Shown here in pieces: positions 1 to 8,048 of a DNA stretch of 10,844 nt. The position numbers and the translations under genes are program-made. The notes under the pieces were generated by a model. It was not told the DNA's origin, searched no databases, and was given only the letters and a program-made list of their open reading frames with translations. This DNA is from Alphaproteobacteria bacterium (GTDB lineage: Bacteria > Pseudomonadota > Alphaproteobacteria > Micavibrionales > UBA1664). The number at the start of each line of letters is the position of its first letter. Within the stretch, counting starts at the first letter, position 1. Where the stretch lies: the NCBI GenBank assembly GCA_030427215.1, contig JAUHXB010000023.1:1-10844 (forward strand), read 5' to 3'.

Positions 1-644
1 CCCATCGCACCAACGGCCTGTATCATCAAACTGGCCACCGCGATGGGGGCCAACCACATCGCCCATGATACGATCAACATACAGGCATCTTGAGCAAATT
101 CGCATATTTCTTTAAATGTTTTGGTTGGCTTTGTTTTAAGGGTAAGGAGCGCGATCCCGACAATGATCCCTAAAATAACCAATTGAAGCATATTTTTATT
201 TAACTGTGCCTCGGCTGGGTTCACGGGAACCATATTCATGATCCGGTCAGGAATGGTCAGGTTGGATAATGTTTCCTTTGTCACGGCCTCGGCTGGTGCC
301 ATCAATGACTGATCAACGCTTAATCCCGGTTGAACAAATGATGTGATGGACAGACCGATTGTAATGGCCACGGCGGTGGTTAAAACGAAATAGGGAACAA
401 GGCGCACGCCCATGGACCGTAGATAGGAAAGTGAACCCGCCGATCCAACCCCTAATATGACAGATGATAAAACAAGCGGCACAATCACCATTTTTAAAAT
501 AGCGATAAACAGGTCCCCCGGTAACGCCACCCAAGGCATATAGGATTCAGGAATTGATACGGTCATCGCAATTGCGATACCGACAACCATTCCAATTAAT
601 ATTTTAAGCCATAATTTTTCGGGGAGTGTGTGATGATTTGTCAT
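1..644 (-). CDS. Dicarboxylate/amino acid:cation symporter (DAACS/SDF family), N-terminal part, cut by window edge
   Basis: Secondary transporter of the GltP/DctA type, which takes up C4-dicarboxylates or acidic amino acids with Na+ or H+ across the inner membrane. About 214 residues are visible, roughly half of a usual 400-450 residue member; the 3' half lies beyond base 1. It opens MTNHHTLPEKLWLKILIGM, then a first membrane segment (about residues 13-31) and the family-typical stretch around residues 46-70 (FIAILKMVIVPLVLSSVI). Further on comes a PDRIMNMVPVNPAEAQLN segment followed by NMLQLVILGIIVGIAL, matching the family's conserved IP.N and LqvI.f.i..Gia region. The substrate-binding hairpins with the NMDGT-type motif are outside the window, so the substrate cannot be called. 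The start at 644 is the only in-frame ATG near the beginning; no clear Shine-Dalgarno sequence precedes it. It is divergent from the MscS gene. Confidence 0.9.
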   Translation of the reverse strand, partial: MTNHHTLPEKLWLKILIGMVVGIAIAMTVSIPESYMPWVALPGDLFIAILKMVIVPLVLSSVILGVGSAGSLSYLRSMGVRLVPYFVLTTAVAITIGLSITSFVQPGLSVDQSLMAPAEAVTKETLSNLTIPDRIMNMVPVNPAEAQLNKNMLQLVILGIIVGIALLTLKTKPTKTFKEICEFAQDACMLIVSWAMWLAPIAVASLMIQAVGAM

Positions 645-675
645 TGAACTAAAATTTCATTTGTTTATTTATACT

Positions 676-681
676 ATTATA
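676..681 (-). promoter_or_regulatory. Candidate -10 box for the symporter gene
   Basis: Read on the minus strand, 681-676 is a perfect TATAAT about 31 bases upstream of the symporter start, in the 68-base gap between the two divergent genes. No convincing -35 hexamer lies 16-18 bases further upstream, so this is a candidate from position and sequence only. Confidence 0.35.
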
Positions 682-712
682 AGAGATTAACTGATTTAAG
701 GATAATTACAAA

Positions 713-1657
713 ATGAGCAATGAAACAGAAACCCCTGTAACAAATCAGCCGGCATTCGATATTCCATCAATTGATGAACTAAATTGGGATACACTCGTAA
801 ATTACGATTATTCGGGCATAAGTGAATTAGTCGTTACTTACAGCATGCAGATATTAGCGGCCGTTGCCATTTTCTTTATCGGGCGATGGGTTGTTCGTCG
901 TTTGGTCAATGTTGTTAAAAAAGGATTGTCTAAAACACGGATGGATCCGACACTGATTGGGTTTTTAGGGAATATCCTGTTTGGAATAGGGCTTGTCTTT
1001 GTTATCGTCGCCGCCATGTCGCAGGTTGGGATTGATACCACGTCATTCGCCGCCGCCATTGCCGCGGCTGGTTTAGCGATTGGTTTGGCCTTACAAGGGT
1101 CATTATCAAATTTTGCCGCTGGTTTTCTCATTATCCTCTTCGGTTTCTTCAAAAAGGGTGATTATATTGAGGCCGCGGGAACAGCAGGATCTGTCGATGA
1201 TATTTCAATTTTTACAACCACATTAATTACACCGGATAACAGAACAATTATTATTCCTAACGGGAATATCACAACGGATAATATTATCAATTACACGGCA
1301 AATAAGCGTCGTCGTTTGGATTTGGTTATTGGGGTGGCTTATGATGCAGATCTCAAAAAGACACAAAAATTATTGATGAAGGTCATTACGGGTCATGAAA
1401 AGGTTCTGACGAATCCTGAACCAATCGTAGAGGTGAATGAATTGGGTGCATCATCCGTTGATTTCATTGTTCGCCCATGGGTTAAAACCGATGATTTGTG
1501 GCAAACGAAATGGGATTTGATGAAGGATATTAAAATAGAATTAGATAAAGCAGGCATTGGCATTCCATTCCCACAACGTGATGTGCATTTATTTATTGAG
1601 GATGGTCAAACATTGCCAATCAAAACCACAAAAGCAAAAGCAACAAAGAAAAAATAA
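713..1657 (+). CDS. mscS: Small-conductance mechanosensitive channel, MscS family
   Basis: Inner-membrane heptameric channel that opens under membrane tension and releases solutes during hypo-osmotic shock. It has 314 residues against about 286 for E. coli MscS; the excess is a polar N-terminus (1-36) and a lysine-rich tail (303-314). TM1 lies near 38-60 and TM2 near 84-105. The pore helix TM3 is the alanine/glycine-rich run AAAIAAAGLAIGLALQGSLS (about 113-132), followed by NFAAGFLIILFG. The beta domain carries the family signature: GDYIE (149-153), then G..G.V.DI, and TPDNRTIIIPNG (173-184) with N at 190-193. The alpha/beta C-terminal domain ends with IPFPQRDVHL (284-293), another family hallmark. 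An AAGGA Shine-Dalgarno (about 698-702) precedes ATG 713. It is a single-gene unit with an intrinsic terminator directly downstream. Confidence 0.95.
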   Translation: MSNETETPVTNQPAFDIPSIDELNWDTLVNYDYSGISELVVTYSMQILAAVAIFFIGRWVVRRLVNVVKKGLSKTRMDPTLIGFLGNILFGIGLVFVIVAAMSQVGIDTTSFAAAIAAAGLAIGLALQGSLSNFAAGFLIILFGFFKKGDYIEAAGTAGSVDDISIFTTTLITPDNRTIIIPNGNITTDNIINYTANKRRRLDLVIGVAYDADLKKTQKLLMKVITGHEKVLTNPEPIVEVNELGASSVDFIVRPWVKTDDLWQTKWDLMKDIKIELDKAGIGIPFPQRDVHLFIEDGQTLPIKTTKAKATKKK

Positions 1658-1663
1658 TGATTT

Positions 1664-1691
1664 AAAAAGGCCTCATAGAGGTCTTTTTTTT
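1664..1691 (+). terminator. Intrinsic terminator after mscS
   Basis: AAAAAGGCCTC and GAGGTCTTTTT form an 11-bp stem (one G-U pair) around an ATA loop, followed by a run of eight T. It starts seven bases past the mscS stop codon. Confidence 0.9.
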
Positions 1692-1745
1692 GCCTGATTT
1701 CATGCATATCCTGAAACGGTCAACAAATTATGAAAGGTTTATGAC

Positions 1746-2045
1746 ATGAAAAAATTATTTTTAATGGCTGCGGTTTTAGGTGGCGTTGCAATGACATCAG
1801 GTGCTGTTTTGGCCGATAACCACGGCGATCATAAAAAAGGTAAAATGATGGAGCGTGTGGACACTGATGGTGATGGTATGATTTCAAAGGCAGAATTCAT
1901 GGCCAAACACGAATCGAAATTCATGGAAATGGATGCCAATGGTGATGGATCATTGTCAAAAGACGAAATGAAGGATGCGCGTCAGGATCGCAAAGATAAG
2001 ATGATGAAGTATAAGGATAAAATGAAAGACAAAATGGAAAACTAG
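1746..2045 (+). CDS. Small exported EF-hand calcium-binding protein
   Basis: A 99-residue protein with an N-terminal signal peptide: KK, a hydrophobic core at 4-20, and a likely cleavage after VLA (residue 23). This leaves a periplasmic mature form of about 76 residues. Two canonical EF-hand loops are visible. DTDGDGMISKAE (39-50) and DANGDGSLSKDE (63-74) both have acidic or Asn ligands at loop positions 1, 3 and 5 and Glu at position 12, so both should bind Ca2+. The helix pair is followed by a highly charged tail rich in Lys, Met and Asp (75-99). This is the common bacterial periplasmic EF-hand layout; its biological role is unknown. It is likely monocistronic, lying between two terminators, with a weak AAAGG ribosome site before ATG 1746. 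Confidence 0.88.
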   Translation: MKKLFLMAAVLGGVAMTSGAVLADNHGDHKKGKMMERVDTDGDGMISKAEFMAKHESKFMEMDANGDGSLSKDEMKDARQDRKDKMMKYKDKMKDKMEN

Positions 2046-2056
2046 ATCTTCCCCAT

Positions 2057-2096
2057 AATCATAGAGGCGCTATTTCGAAAGCCTCTATGATTTTTT
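2057..2096 (+). terminator. Intrinsic terminator of the EF-hand gene, overlapping the phaZ 3' end
   Basis: AATCATAGAGGC (2057-2068) and GCCTCTATGATT (2081-2092) form a perfect 12-bp stem with a 12-base loop, then a T run to 2096. The T run serves only the plus strand. On the minus strand the hairpin is followed by ATGGGG, so it is a poor terminator for phaZ. The phaZ stop codon (2087-2085) lies inside the right arm. Confidence 0.9.
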
Positions 2097-3413
2097 CGCT
2101 TTAGGCGTCGTTTTTAACGGCGCCTTTTTCCATTGTTTCGCAACCTTTATCGATTTCACAATCGGGGTATATTTCGTTTTATCAATCTGACGAATAAAAT
2201 CGGCAATACGTGGTTGGATTTCATCCCTCCATCGTCGCCCGTTAAATATTCCGTAATGCCCAACACCATCTTGTGTATGCGTATAATGCATGTTTGCAGG
2301 AAGTTCTGAACATAGATCATGTGCCGCCAATGTTTGCCCGGTTGCGGAGATGTCATCTAACTCACCCTCAACGGTCATTAATGCGGTTTTTGTGATTTTC
2401 GTTGCATCGACATCATATAGTTTATCCGTTTTCGGGTCTTTCCATTTCATTTGTCCCTTTGGCAATAGATGTTTTTGGAAAACCATTTCAACCGTTTGAA
2501 GATAAAATTCACCTGTTAAATCCATCACCGCCAAATATTCATCGTAAAATTTTCTGTGGCGTTGGGCATCTTCGCCATCACCTTGAATCAAATGCTGATA
2601 AAATTTTAAATGAGATCCAACATGACGATCCAAATTCATCTGCATAAACCCTGATAACTGCATAAACCCAGGATAAACGCGGCGACCCGCCCCCGGATAA
2701 TACATCGGCACATTGGTCACAACCGATTGTTCAAACCATGATAGTGGGCGTTGTTCCGCCAGTTCTGTCACCGCCGTTTTTGAAACACGGGGGTCAATGG
2801 GGCCACCCATTAAAGTCATCGATTTTGGTGTGTTTTTATCATCTTGGGCGTTCATCACTGCCACCGCCATAAATACAGGGACTGCGGGTTGGCATACCGC
2901 CATAATATGAGTATCTGGCCCCAATATTTTGCAATAATCCATCACATAAGCGACATAATCATCCAAGTTAAATCGCCCTTCACGAAGGGGAACAAGACGG
3001 GCATCAACCCATTCGGTAATATAAACCTCATGATTGGGCAATAATGCCTCTACCGTTCCACGCAATAATGTCGCGAAATGTCCAGACATTGGCGCAACGA
3101 TCAAAATTTTTGGATCCTTACGATCCGTATCACGTTTGAAATGGGTCAGTGTTGCAAATGGTTTTTCATCTATTGTGACCTCGGTCACTTTCACTTTTTT
3201 GCCGTCAATTTTCGTTTCGGGCAAACCAAATTCGGGCTTTCCAAATTTACGTGTTGTCCGCTCAAATAATTCCGCGCCTGCCGCCAATGACCGCGCCGCA
3301 GGCATATATGATAATGGCGATAATGGATTTTGAGCCGCGGTCTTAACCGCTTCTGCCGTAAATCTTGCGGGGGCCAACATGGCCTGCCAAGCGTCATAAA
3401 GGTGATAAAGCAT
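2085..3413 (-). CDS. phaZ: Intracellular polyhydroxybutyrate depolymerase
   Basis: Cytoplasmic alpha/beta-hydrolase that breaks down stored PHB granules, releasing hydroxybutyrate units for central metabolism. It has 442 residues, a little longer than the usual 400-420 because of a basic C-terminal tail (about 425-442, Lys-rich). It opens MLYHLYDAWQAMLAPARFTA, typical of the family. The nucleophile elbow reads MAVCQPAVP with Cys174 in place of Ser; intracellular PhaZ of the Ralstonia type is known to use Cys. The likely triad partners are Asp353 or Asp354 in EGELDDISATGQT and His386 in GVGHYGIFNG. Other family stretches are APMSGHFATLLRGTVE (107-122) and the GGPIDPR loop (203-209). An AGGA ribosome site lies seven bases before ATG 3413. 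No phaC or phasin gene is in view. It is divergent from the CobD-like gene and convergent with the EF-hand gene. Confidence 0.94.
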   Translation of the reverse strand: MLYHLYDAWQAMLAPARFTAEAVKTAAQNPLSPLSYMPAARSLAAGAELFERTTRKFGKPEFGLPETKIDGKKVKVTEVTIDEKPFATLTHFKRDTDRKDPKILIVAPMSGHFATLLRGTVEALLPNHEVYITEWVDARLVPLREGRFNLDDYVAYVMDYCKILGPDTHIMAVCQPAVPVFMAVAVMNAQDDKNTPKSMTLMGGPIDPRVSKTAVTELAEQRPLSWFEQSVVTNVPMYYPGAGRRVYPGFMQLSGFMQMNLDRHVGSHLKFYQHLIQGDGEDAQRHRKFYDEYLAVMDLTGEFYLQTVEMVFQKHLLPKGQMKWKDPKTDKLYDVDATKITKTALMTVEGELDDISATGQTLAAHDLCSELPANMHYTHTQDGVGHYGIFNGRRWRDEIQPRIADFIRQIDKTKYTPIVKSIKVAKQWKKAPLKTTPKAKKS

Positions 3414-3487
3414 TTTTTGTCCTATCGATACATTTTAAAAAAATAGTTTACACTAAATTCGTATATAAATCTTTTGTTTTTATAAAG

Positions 3488-4483
3488 ATGTATGTCATTG
3501 TTATAGCCATGGATTTTTTAAACCGATGTGACGATGCTCTACTGGCACTTCTTATTACAATTTTTTTACAATTAATATGCATGATGATTATGGCAGTGAC
3601 GAAACGCCCGATTGGAAATGTTCCTATTATTGAGGCGGTAACCAGAAAGATGGTGCAGAAATTGGTCGATAGATTGAATCGATCGGGACGGTCCCATTTT
3701 GCGTTAATGATGCGCGGGACAATTATTTTCTTTTTATTACTTGCCACCACCCTGTTTCTGTTTATCGGATTGGAATTCGTTACGGGTGCGTTGTCTTTGC
3801 CTTCCTATCATCATTTTGTTGTTTTGATGTTATGCTTATCACCCTGCGCCGTGACTATGGTGGTTTTAAATGTATCCGCTACACAAAAAACGCAAAAGGG
3901 CTTTTATCAATCACTTGCGCTTGCCATTCATCGCAATTTGGTAAAGTCAGACCAATATGCCCAAAGGCGAGCCGGGGGGCAGGCTTTGGTCACGGCACTT
4001 ACCGAATGGATGATGGCGCCATTGGTGATTTATGTTGCCTTTGGCGTGCCTATTCTCGCTCTCTATATCGCGTTAAGCCTGTTTATTCGCAGTGTTGCCG
4101 ATGATAACAGTGCATTTGTCGCCCCATTTTATTGGCTATACAAAACATTACAATTTGTGCCATATGTGATTTTATCATTGTTATTATGCGTGGCCTCAAT
4201 ATTTACCGCGGGTGGAAACCCAATGCGGGCGTTAAAGGGGCTTAAACATTGGAAATCGATGCCTTTGGCGACCTTGGCCTATGCTCAAAATGTTATTTTA
4301 GGCGGGGCGACACAAAATCTAAGTGGTCAAAAAATCCCACATGATTGGGTCGGTCCCGAAGGTGCAACCGCGAAATTAGACCATAAGGACGTTATTCGTT
4401 TATGTATCCATTGCGGGATTACAATGTTTTTAACATGCGTGACGTTGTATGTGATTATTGTTTTATCGGGTGGTTATTTTTAA
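3488..4483 (+). CDS. Divergent CobD/CbiB/AmpE-family membrane protein, probably not an active cobinamide-phosphate synthase
   Basis: A 331-residue polytopic protein with hydrophobic segments near 17-36, 78-98, 108-128, 178-200, 219-240 and 307-327. It can be followed along CbiB (adenosylcobinamide-phosphate synthase): a DRLNRSGRS...RG segment (61-77), then MAPLVIYVAFGVPILALY (176-193), and a C-terminal region with LAYAQNVILGG, DWVGPEGA and DHKDVIRL (263-305). The polar residues that mark CbiB are mostly gone. The HPV/IG start, the GRDT segment, the E...EN..D before AP, the NT.DSM.GY block and the DD..N..PAR block are all replaced. The fold is therefore probably kept while the cobalamin activity is probably lost, as for AmpE. 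No other cobalamin genes are nearby. The start at 3488 avoids overlap with phaZ; ATG 3509 would give 324 residues, and neither has a strong ribosome site. Its stop shares a TTAA with the next gene. Confidence 0.68.
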   Translation: MYVIVIAMDFLNRCDDALLALLITIFLQLICMMIMAVTKRPIGNVPIIEAVTRKMVQKLVDRLNRSGRSHFALMMRGTIIFFLLLATTLFLFIGLEFVTGALSLPSYHHFVVLMLCLSPCAVTMVVLNVSATQKTQKGFYQSLALAIHRNLVKSDQYAQRRAGGQALVTALTEWMMAPLVIYVAFGVPILALYIALSLFIRSVADDNSAFVAPFYWLYKTLQFVPYVILSLLLCVASIFTAGGNPMRALKGLKHWKSMPLATLAYAQNVILGGATQNLSGQKIPHDWVGPEGATAKLDHKDVIRLCIHCGITMFLTCVTLYVIIVLSGGYF

Positions 4484-5754
4484 TTCTGCGCGAGGGTAGT
4501 TATGCCTGTCGGACGAGCTTGTGGTCTTAGGGAAGATGTTGGTGCAGTGGTGTACAATTGACCATTGGCTTGGTATATATCTTTTCCGCTTAATCCTGAA
4601 AAATCGATCATTAATCTTTCAAAAACAGGGTTAGCCCTTTGAATCACATAGCGATTTGAATATTCAGGAATATTACCAAATTTTGTGTCCATACCCTCAA
4701 GAAAAATTGTATTTTTATTGGCATTCGCCGTTTTTGAAAAGTACTCTGTCGATAATATTACTAAACCTTCCTCTTTAGAAGCTTCCACGATAATTTCTGT
4801 TAGTTTTTCAGTGTCGGATATTTGAATATCCGGATAATGTTCTGCAAAATATTTTAAATATTGATATCCCGTGGGACCAGCGACATTGTGCAACATTAAC
4901 AAGCCAACATTTTCTTGTACGGCGGCAATATGCGCTTGAGGATCGTCTGGCAGATTTTCAATCATTAGCTCTGGAAAATGCTTTTTAACCTCTACGCCAA
5001 AAACTTGTCCCATAAAAACGGGATCATTCGCCAAATCGCGAATAATTGTTTCCACATAATCGACTCTTCCATCTAACATGTCATCTTCTATTGCACTTGG
5101 ATTTTGTCTTAATCTGGGATCATCCAACATTGCGTTGATGGCGATAATCCTGTGATCATTAGGATCACCATGCCTGTAAAAAGACGTTTTTTCTACATTC
5201 AAACGGATATAATCAATTAACTTGGCATATCCTGTTTGCCCAGGGCCATTATAATAAGGCAGACCACTGTCCCCATGCCTCATTCCTTGCAAATCAAATC
5301 CACCAGTTTCCGCAAATGCTTTATACATTGTGGCAACTGGTGAAGCTCCTTCCTCTGCCGCATTTAAAGAATACTGACAAAATAGGCGCATATTGGCATC
5401 TTTATCAGAACACGCATGATTGAAATTTCCTGCTAAGCTTCCAATTCGATAGCCATCTGGGTCTAGATGATTATTTTCGTAAGACTCCTTGAGATGTAAA
5501 AGCCCAACAGTACTTGTTAAACCTCCAATAAGACCTATTGCGGTCGATCTCCACATATTTTCCTTAGTAAAACAGTTTTGCCATAATATTTTTGTAGTGG
5601 TGCTTGTTACACTTGGGATTTTTGAAATAAACCGCCCGCCGACTTTTGAAATGACTAAACCAGTGATATACGCTTCTTGCATAAACCGCCCCAATGCACC
5701 TTTATTAGTGTAATGACCAAAGATATCTTTTTTCATGTCGATAGTTTCAGGCAT
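4480..5754 (-). CDS. Uncharacterised 424-residue protein with a possible degenerate lytic-transglycosylase-like domain
   Basis: Not recognised with confidence. One hydrophobic stretch (about 69-87, STAIGLIGGLTSTVGLLHL) could be a membrane anchor, preceded by a mostly polar, basic N-terminus. After it, the order of motifs resembles alphaproteobacterial transglycosylase-like proteins. SPVATMYKAFAETGGFDLQG (138-157) sits where such enzymes have their catalytic Glu followed by SGF or SSF, which would make it Glu149. Then come MLDDPRLRQNP (209-219), ANDPVFMGQVFGVEVKKHF (242-260) and ENVGLLMLHNVAGPTGYQYL (281-300), like the family's alternating DP..., M...E and ahfLGp.GA..fL segments. The Pro/Ser/Thr-rich C-terminus (403-424) looks disordered. 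ATG 5754 has GAAAG upstream; ATG 5736 is the alternative. By eye, codon use leans more to A/T endings than in sucCD. It is a single gene with no operon partner. Confidence 0.6.
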   Translation of the reverse strand: MPETIDMKKDIFGHYTNKGALGRFMQEAYITGLVISKVGGRFISKIPSVTSTTTKILWQNCFTKENMWRSTAIGLIGGLTSTVGLLHLKESYENNHLDPDGYRIGSLAGNFNHACSDKDANMRLFCQYSLNAAEEGASPVATMYKAFAETGGFDLQGMRHGDSGLPYYNGPGQTGYAKLIDYIRLNVEKTSFYRHGDPNDHRIIAINAMLDDPRLRQNPSAIEDDMLDGRVDYVETIIRDLANDPVFMGQVFGVEVKKHFPELMIENLPDDPQAHIAAVQENVGLLMLHNVAGPTGYQYLKYFAEHYPDIQISDTEKLTEIIVEASKEEGLVILSTEYFSKTANANKNTIFLEGMDTKFGNIPEYSNRYVIQRANPVFERLMIDFSGLSGKDIYQANGQLYTTAPTSSLRPQARPTGITTLAQN

Positions 5755-5872
5755 TATTCATCTTTCGCTTTGTTATTCCAATCTCATACGCCTATCATCC
5801 CATAAAAACCTTATGAAAATGCTATTATTCCATCAAATTCGAAATAAATTTGTATGAGGGGAAGACTTAACC

Positions 5873-5900
5873 TTGCGCGGTGTCATGGTCATGTTATCCT
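5873..5900 (+). promoter_or_regulatory. sucC: Candidate sigma70-type promoter of the sucCD operon
   Basis: TTGCGC (5873-5878) and TATCCT (5895-5900) are spaced by 16 bases, ending 38 bases before the sucC start in a 184-base gap between divergent genes. Both hexamers are imperfect, so this is a position-supported candidate only. Confidence 0.35.
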
Positions 5901-5938
5901 TTTCTCATCAAAAATATTAAACTGAAGGATTAAATAAG

Positions 5939-7141
5939 ATGAATATCCATGAATATCAAGCCAAAGAATTATTAGAAAAATACGGCGTTGCCGTGCCAAA
6001 GGGCATTCCCGCAATGACTGTGGACGAGGCCGTAAAGGCCGCCGAGAGCATGGATAGCGATCTTTACGTTGTGAAGGCTCAAATTCACGCTGGTGGTCGC
6101 GGTGCAGGGCATTTTTTAAATAATCCCGAAGGCAAGGGCGGGGTTCGCCTTTGTAAAACAATTGATGATGTTCGCGATGCGGCAACGGCGATGATGGGCG
6201 AAACGCTTGTCACTGTTCAGACTGGTCCAGAGGGTAAACAAGTTAATCGCCTGTATGTGACTGACGGTGTTGATATTGCCAAGGAATATTATTGTTCTGT
6301 TGTTTTGGATCGTGGAACATCACGCGTAACATTCATGGTATCAACCGAGGGCGGAATGGATATCGAAGATGTGGCGCATGAAACACCCGAAAAAATTACA
6401 CATGTCACCATTGATCCTGTCACAGGGATGATGGGTCACCACGCACGTCGTTTGGCCTTTGCATTGGGCTTAACGGGTGACACAATGAAATCGGCAACGA
6501 AATTTTTTGCCGCGCTTTATAAATGTTTCATCGAAACGGATGCATCCATTGTTGAAATTAATCCATTGATCGTTACGGATAAAAACGAAGTTATGGCGCT
6601 TGATGCCAAGATGAATTTCGACCCTAATGCGTTGTATCGTCAAAAAGAAATCTTCGCCATGCGCGATGAAACTGAAGAAGACGCACAGGAAAAAGAAGCC
6701 GCGGATTGGGAATTAAACTATGTCCGTCTGGACGGAAATATCGGATGTATGGTGAATGGCGCGGGATTGGCGATGTCGACCATGGATATTATCAAATTAT
6801 ATGGCGGTGAGCCAGCAAACTTCCTCGATGTAGGTGGCGGGGCAACGGCGGAACGCGTGACCGCGGCCTTTAAAATTATTCTGTCGGATAAACAAGTTCA
6901 GGGCGTTTTGGTCAATATTTTTGGTGGAATTATGAAATGTGATGTCATCGCCGAGGGTGTCATCGCCGCAGCGAAAGAAGTCGCATTAAGCGTACCATTG
7001 GTTGTCCGCCTTGAAGGGACAAATGTTGAAAAAGGTAAAGAGATGTTGAACAACTCGGGCCTACCAATCATTGCCGCGGATAATTTGGGCGATGCCGCTC
7101 AAAAAATTGTTGATGCCACAAAACAGGCCATGGCGGCGTAA
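5939..7141 (+). CDS. sucC: Succinate-CoA ligase (succinyl-CoA synthetase), beta subunit
   Basis: The beta subunit makes up the nucleotide- and succinate-binding part of the TCA-cycle enzyme that converts succinyl-CoA, ADP (or GDP) and phosphate to succinate, CoA and ATP (or GTP). It has 400 residues (E. coli 388). The ATP-grasp N-terminal part starts [17 protein letters not shown] and carries the nucleotide-binding loop [14 protein letters not shown] (46-59). EINPL (206-210) and DAKMNFD (222-228) supply metal- and nucleotide-contacting acids. The C-terminal ligase-CoA domain shows LDVGGGA (296-302) and [10 protein letters not shown] (326-335). AAGGA lies nine bases before ATG 5939. It is the first gene of an operon with sucD 26 bases downstream. 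Neither mdh nor sucAB is adjacent upstream. Confidence 0.98.
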   Translation: MNIHEYQAKELLEKYGVAVPKGIPAMTVDEAVKAAESMDSDLYVVKAQIHAGGRGAGHFLNNPEGKGGVRLCKTIDDVRDAATAMMGETLVTVQTGPEGKQVNRLYVTDGVDIAKEYYCSVVLDRGTSRVTFMVSTEGGMDIEDVAHETPEKITHVTIDPVTGMMGHHARRLAFALGLTGDTMKSATKFFAALYKCFIETDASIVEINPLIVTDKNEVMALDAKMNFDPNALYRQKEIFAMRDETEEDAQEKEAADWELNYVRLDGNIGCMVNGAGLAMSTMDIIKLYGGEPANFLDVGGGATAERVTAAFKIILSDKQVQGVLVNIFGGIMKCDVIAEGVIAAAKEVALSVPLVVRLEGTNVEKGKEMLNNSGLPIIAADNLGDAAQKIVDATKQAMAA

Positions 7142-7167
7142 TTAAAGAATTTAGGAAGGACTAAAAC

Positions 7168-8043
7168 ATGTCAGTACTCGTCAATAAAAATACAAAAGTA
7201 ATCTGCCAAGGATTTACAGGCGCGCAGGGGACTTTTCACAGCGAACAAGCCATTGCCTATGGCACTAAAATGGTTGGTGGTGTGACACCGGGGAAGGGCG
7301 GTTCGAAACATCTTGATCTGCCTGTCTATGACACGGTTTATGACGCGCGCGAGGCAACGGATGCGAATGCGTCCGTGATTTACGTGCCACCTCCGTTTGC
7401 GGCAGATGCTATCCTTGAGGCAATTGAAGCCGAATTGGAATTAATTGTATGTATCACCGAAGGGATCCCCGTTTTGGATATGGTGAAGGTGAAACGCGCA
7501 CTGGATGGATCGAAATCTCGTTTGATCGGGCCAAATTGCCCAGGAATCATCACACCTGATGAATGTAAAATCGGTATTATGCCAGGGCATATCCATAAGC
7601 GTGGAAGCGTAGGGATTGTGTCACGTTCAGGAACATTGACTTATGAAGCCGTGGCGCAAACGACTGCGGCTGGACTTGGTCAATCAACATGTATCGGTAT
7701 TGGTGGTGACCCCGTGAACGGAACAAACTTTATCGATTGTATTGACCTGTTTATGGCGGATGATGAAACGGAATCGATCATTATGATCGGTGAAATTGGT
7801 GGTGCGGCCGAAATCGAAGCCGCGGAATATTATAAATCACTCAAAAATCCAAAACCAATTGCTGGTTTCATTGCGGGTGTGACTGCGCCTCCGGGTAAAC
7901 GCATGGGTCATGCGGGTGCCATTATTTCTGGTGGTGATGACACCGCCCCTGCAAAAATGGACGCCATGCGCTCCGCAGGTTTCGTTGTAACCGAAAGCCC
8001 AGCAGGTTTGGGTGAAGCGATTGTTGAGGCGATTGCTGCTTAA
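7168..8043 (+). CDS. sucD: Succinate-CoA ligase (succinyl-CoA synthetase), alpha subunit
   Basis: The alpha subunit binds CoA and carries the phosphohistidine intermediate. It has 291 residues, the normal length. The N-terminal Rossmann CoA-binding domain begins [17 protein letters not shown] and has the CoA-contacting GVTPGKGG (38-45) and YVPPPFAAD (72-80). The central part includes [10 protein letters not shown] (119-128). The active-site histidine is His248 in [10 protein letters not shown], equivalent to E. coli His246. [10 protein letters not shown] (177-186) is also standard. A strong AGGAAGGA ribosome site precedes ATG 7168. The stop codon is followed after five bases by the RNase A-like gene, with no terminator between them, so the two are probably co-transcribed. 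Confidence 0.98.
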   Translation: MSVLVNKNTKVICQGFTGAQGTFHSEQAIAYGTKMVGGVTPGKGGSKHLDLPVYDTVYDAREATDANASVIYVPPPFAADAILEAIEAELELIVCITEGIPVLDMVKVKRALDGSKSRLIGPNCPGIITPDECKIGIMPGHIHKRGSVGIVSRSGTLTYEAVAQTTAAGLGQSTCIGIGGDPVNGTNFIDCIDLFMADDETESIIMIGEIGGAAEIEAAEYYKSLKNPKPIAGFIAGVTAPPGKRMGHAGAIISGGDDTAPAKMDAMRSAGFVVTESPAGLGEAIVEAIAA

Positions 8044-8048
8044 CGCAC

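Noticed and set aside
661..682. Plus-strand promoter for mscS from TTGTTT and TATTAT or TATAAG
   Set aside because: The spacing between the hexamers is too short (8-13 bases) for a sigma70 promoter; no pair with 16-18 bases could be found.
838..1152. Long open frame antisense to mscS (minus strand)
   Set aside because: Lies wholly inside a certain gene and translates to Pro/Lys/Ala-rich sequence without domain features; a shadow of the repetitive TM3 codons.
1664..2096. CATAGAGG shared by the two terminators as a dispersed repeat
   Set aside because: Only eight bases long and in two hairpins of otherwise different sequence; chance or convergent terminator composition is enough.
3365..3487. 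Upstream extension of the CobD-like frame to ATG 3365
   Set aside because: It would overlap the start of phaZ and its promoter region, and the extra residues resemble no family sequence. Starts at 3488 or 3509 give the normal CobD length.
3414..3487. Divergent promoter pair between phaZ and the CobD-like gene
   Set aside because: The gap is very AT-rich and gives many TATA-like hexamers, but none has a matching -35 at proper distance on either strand.
5889..6185. Minus-strand open frame over the sucC start
   Set aside because: Arg/His-rich, no ribosome site, antisense to a certain gene and its ribosome site; a shadow.
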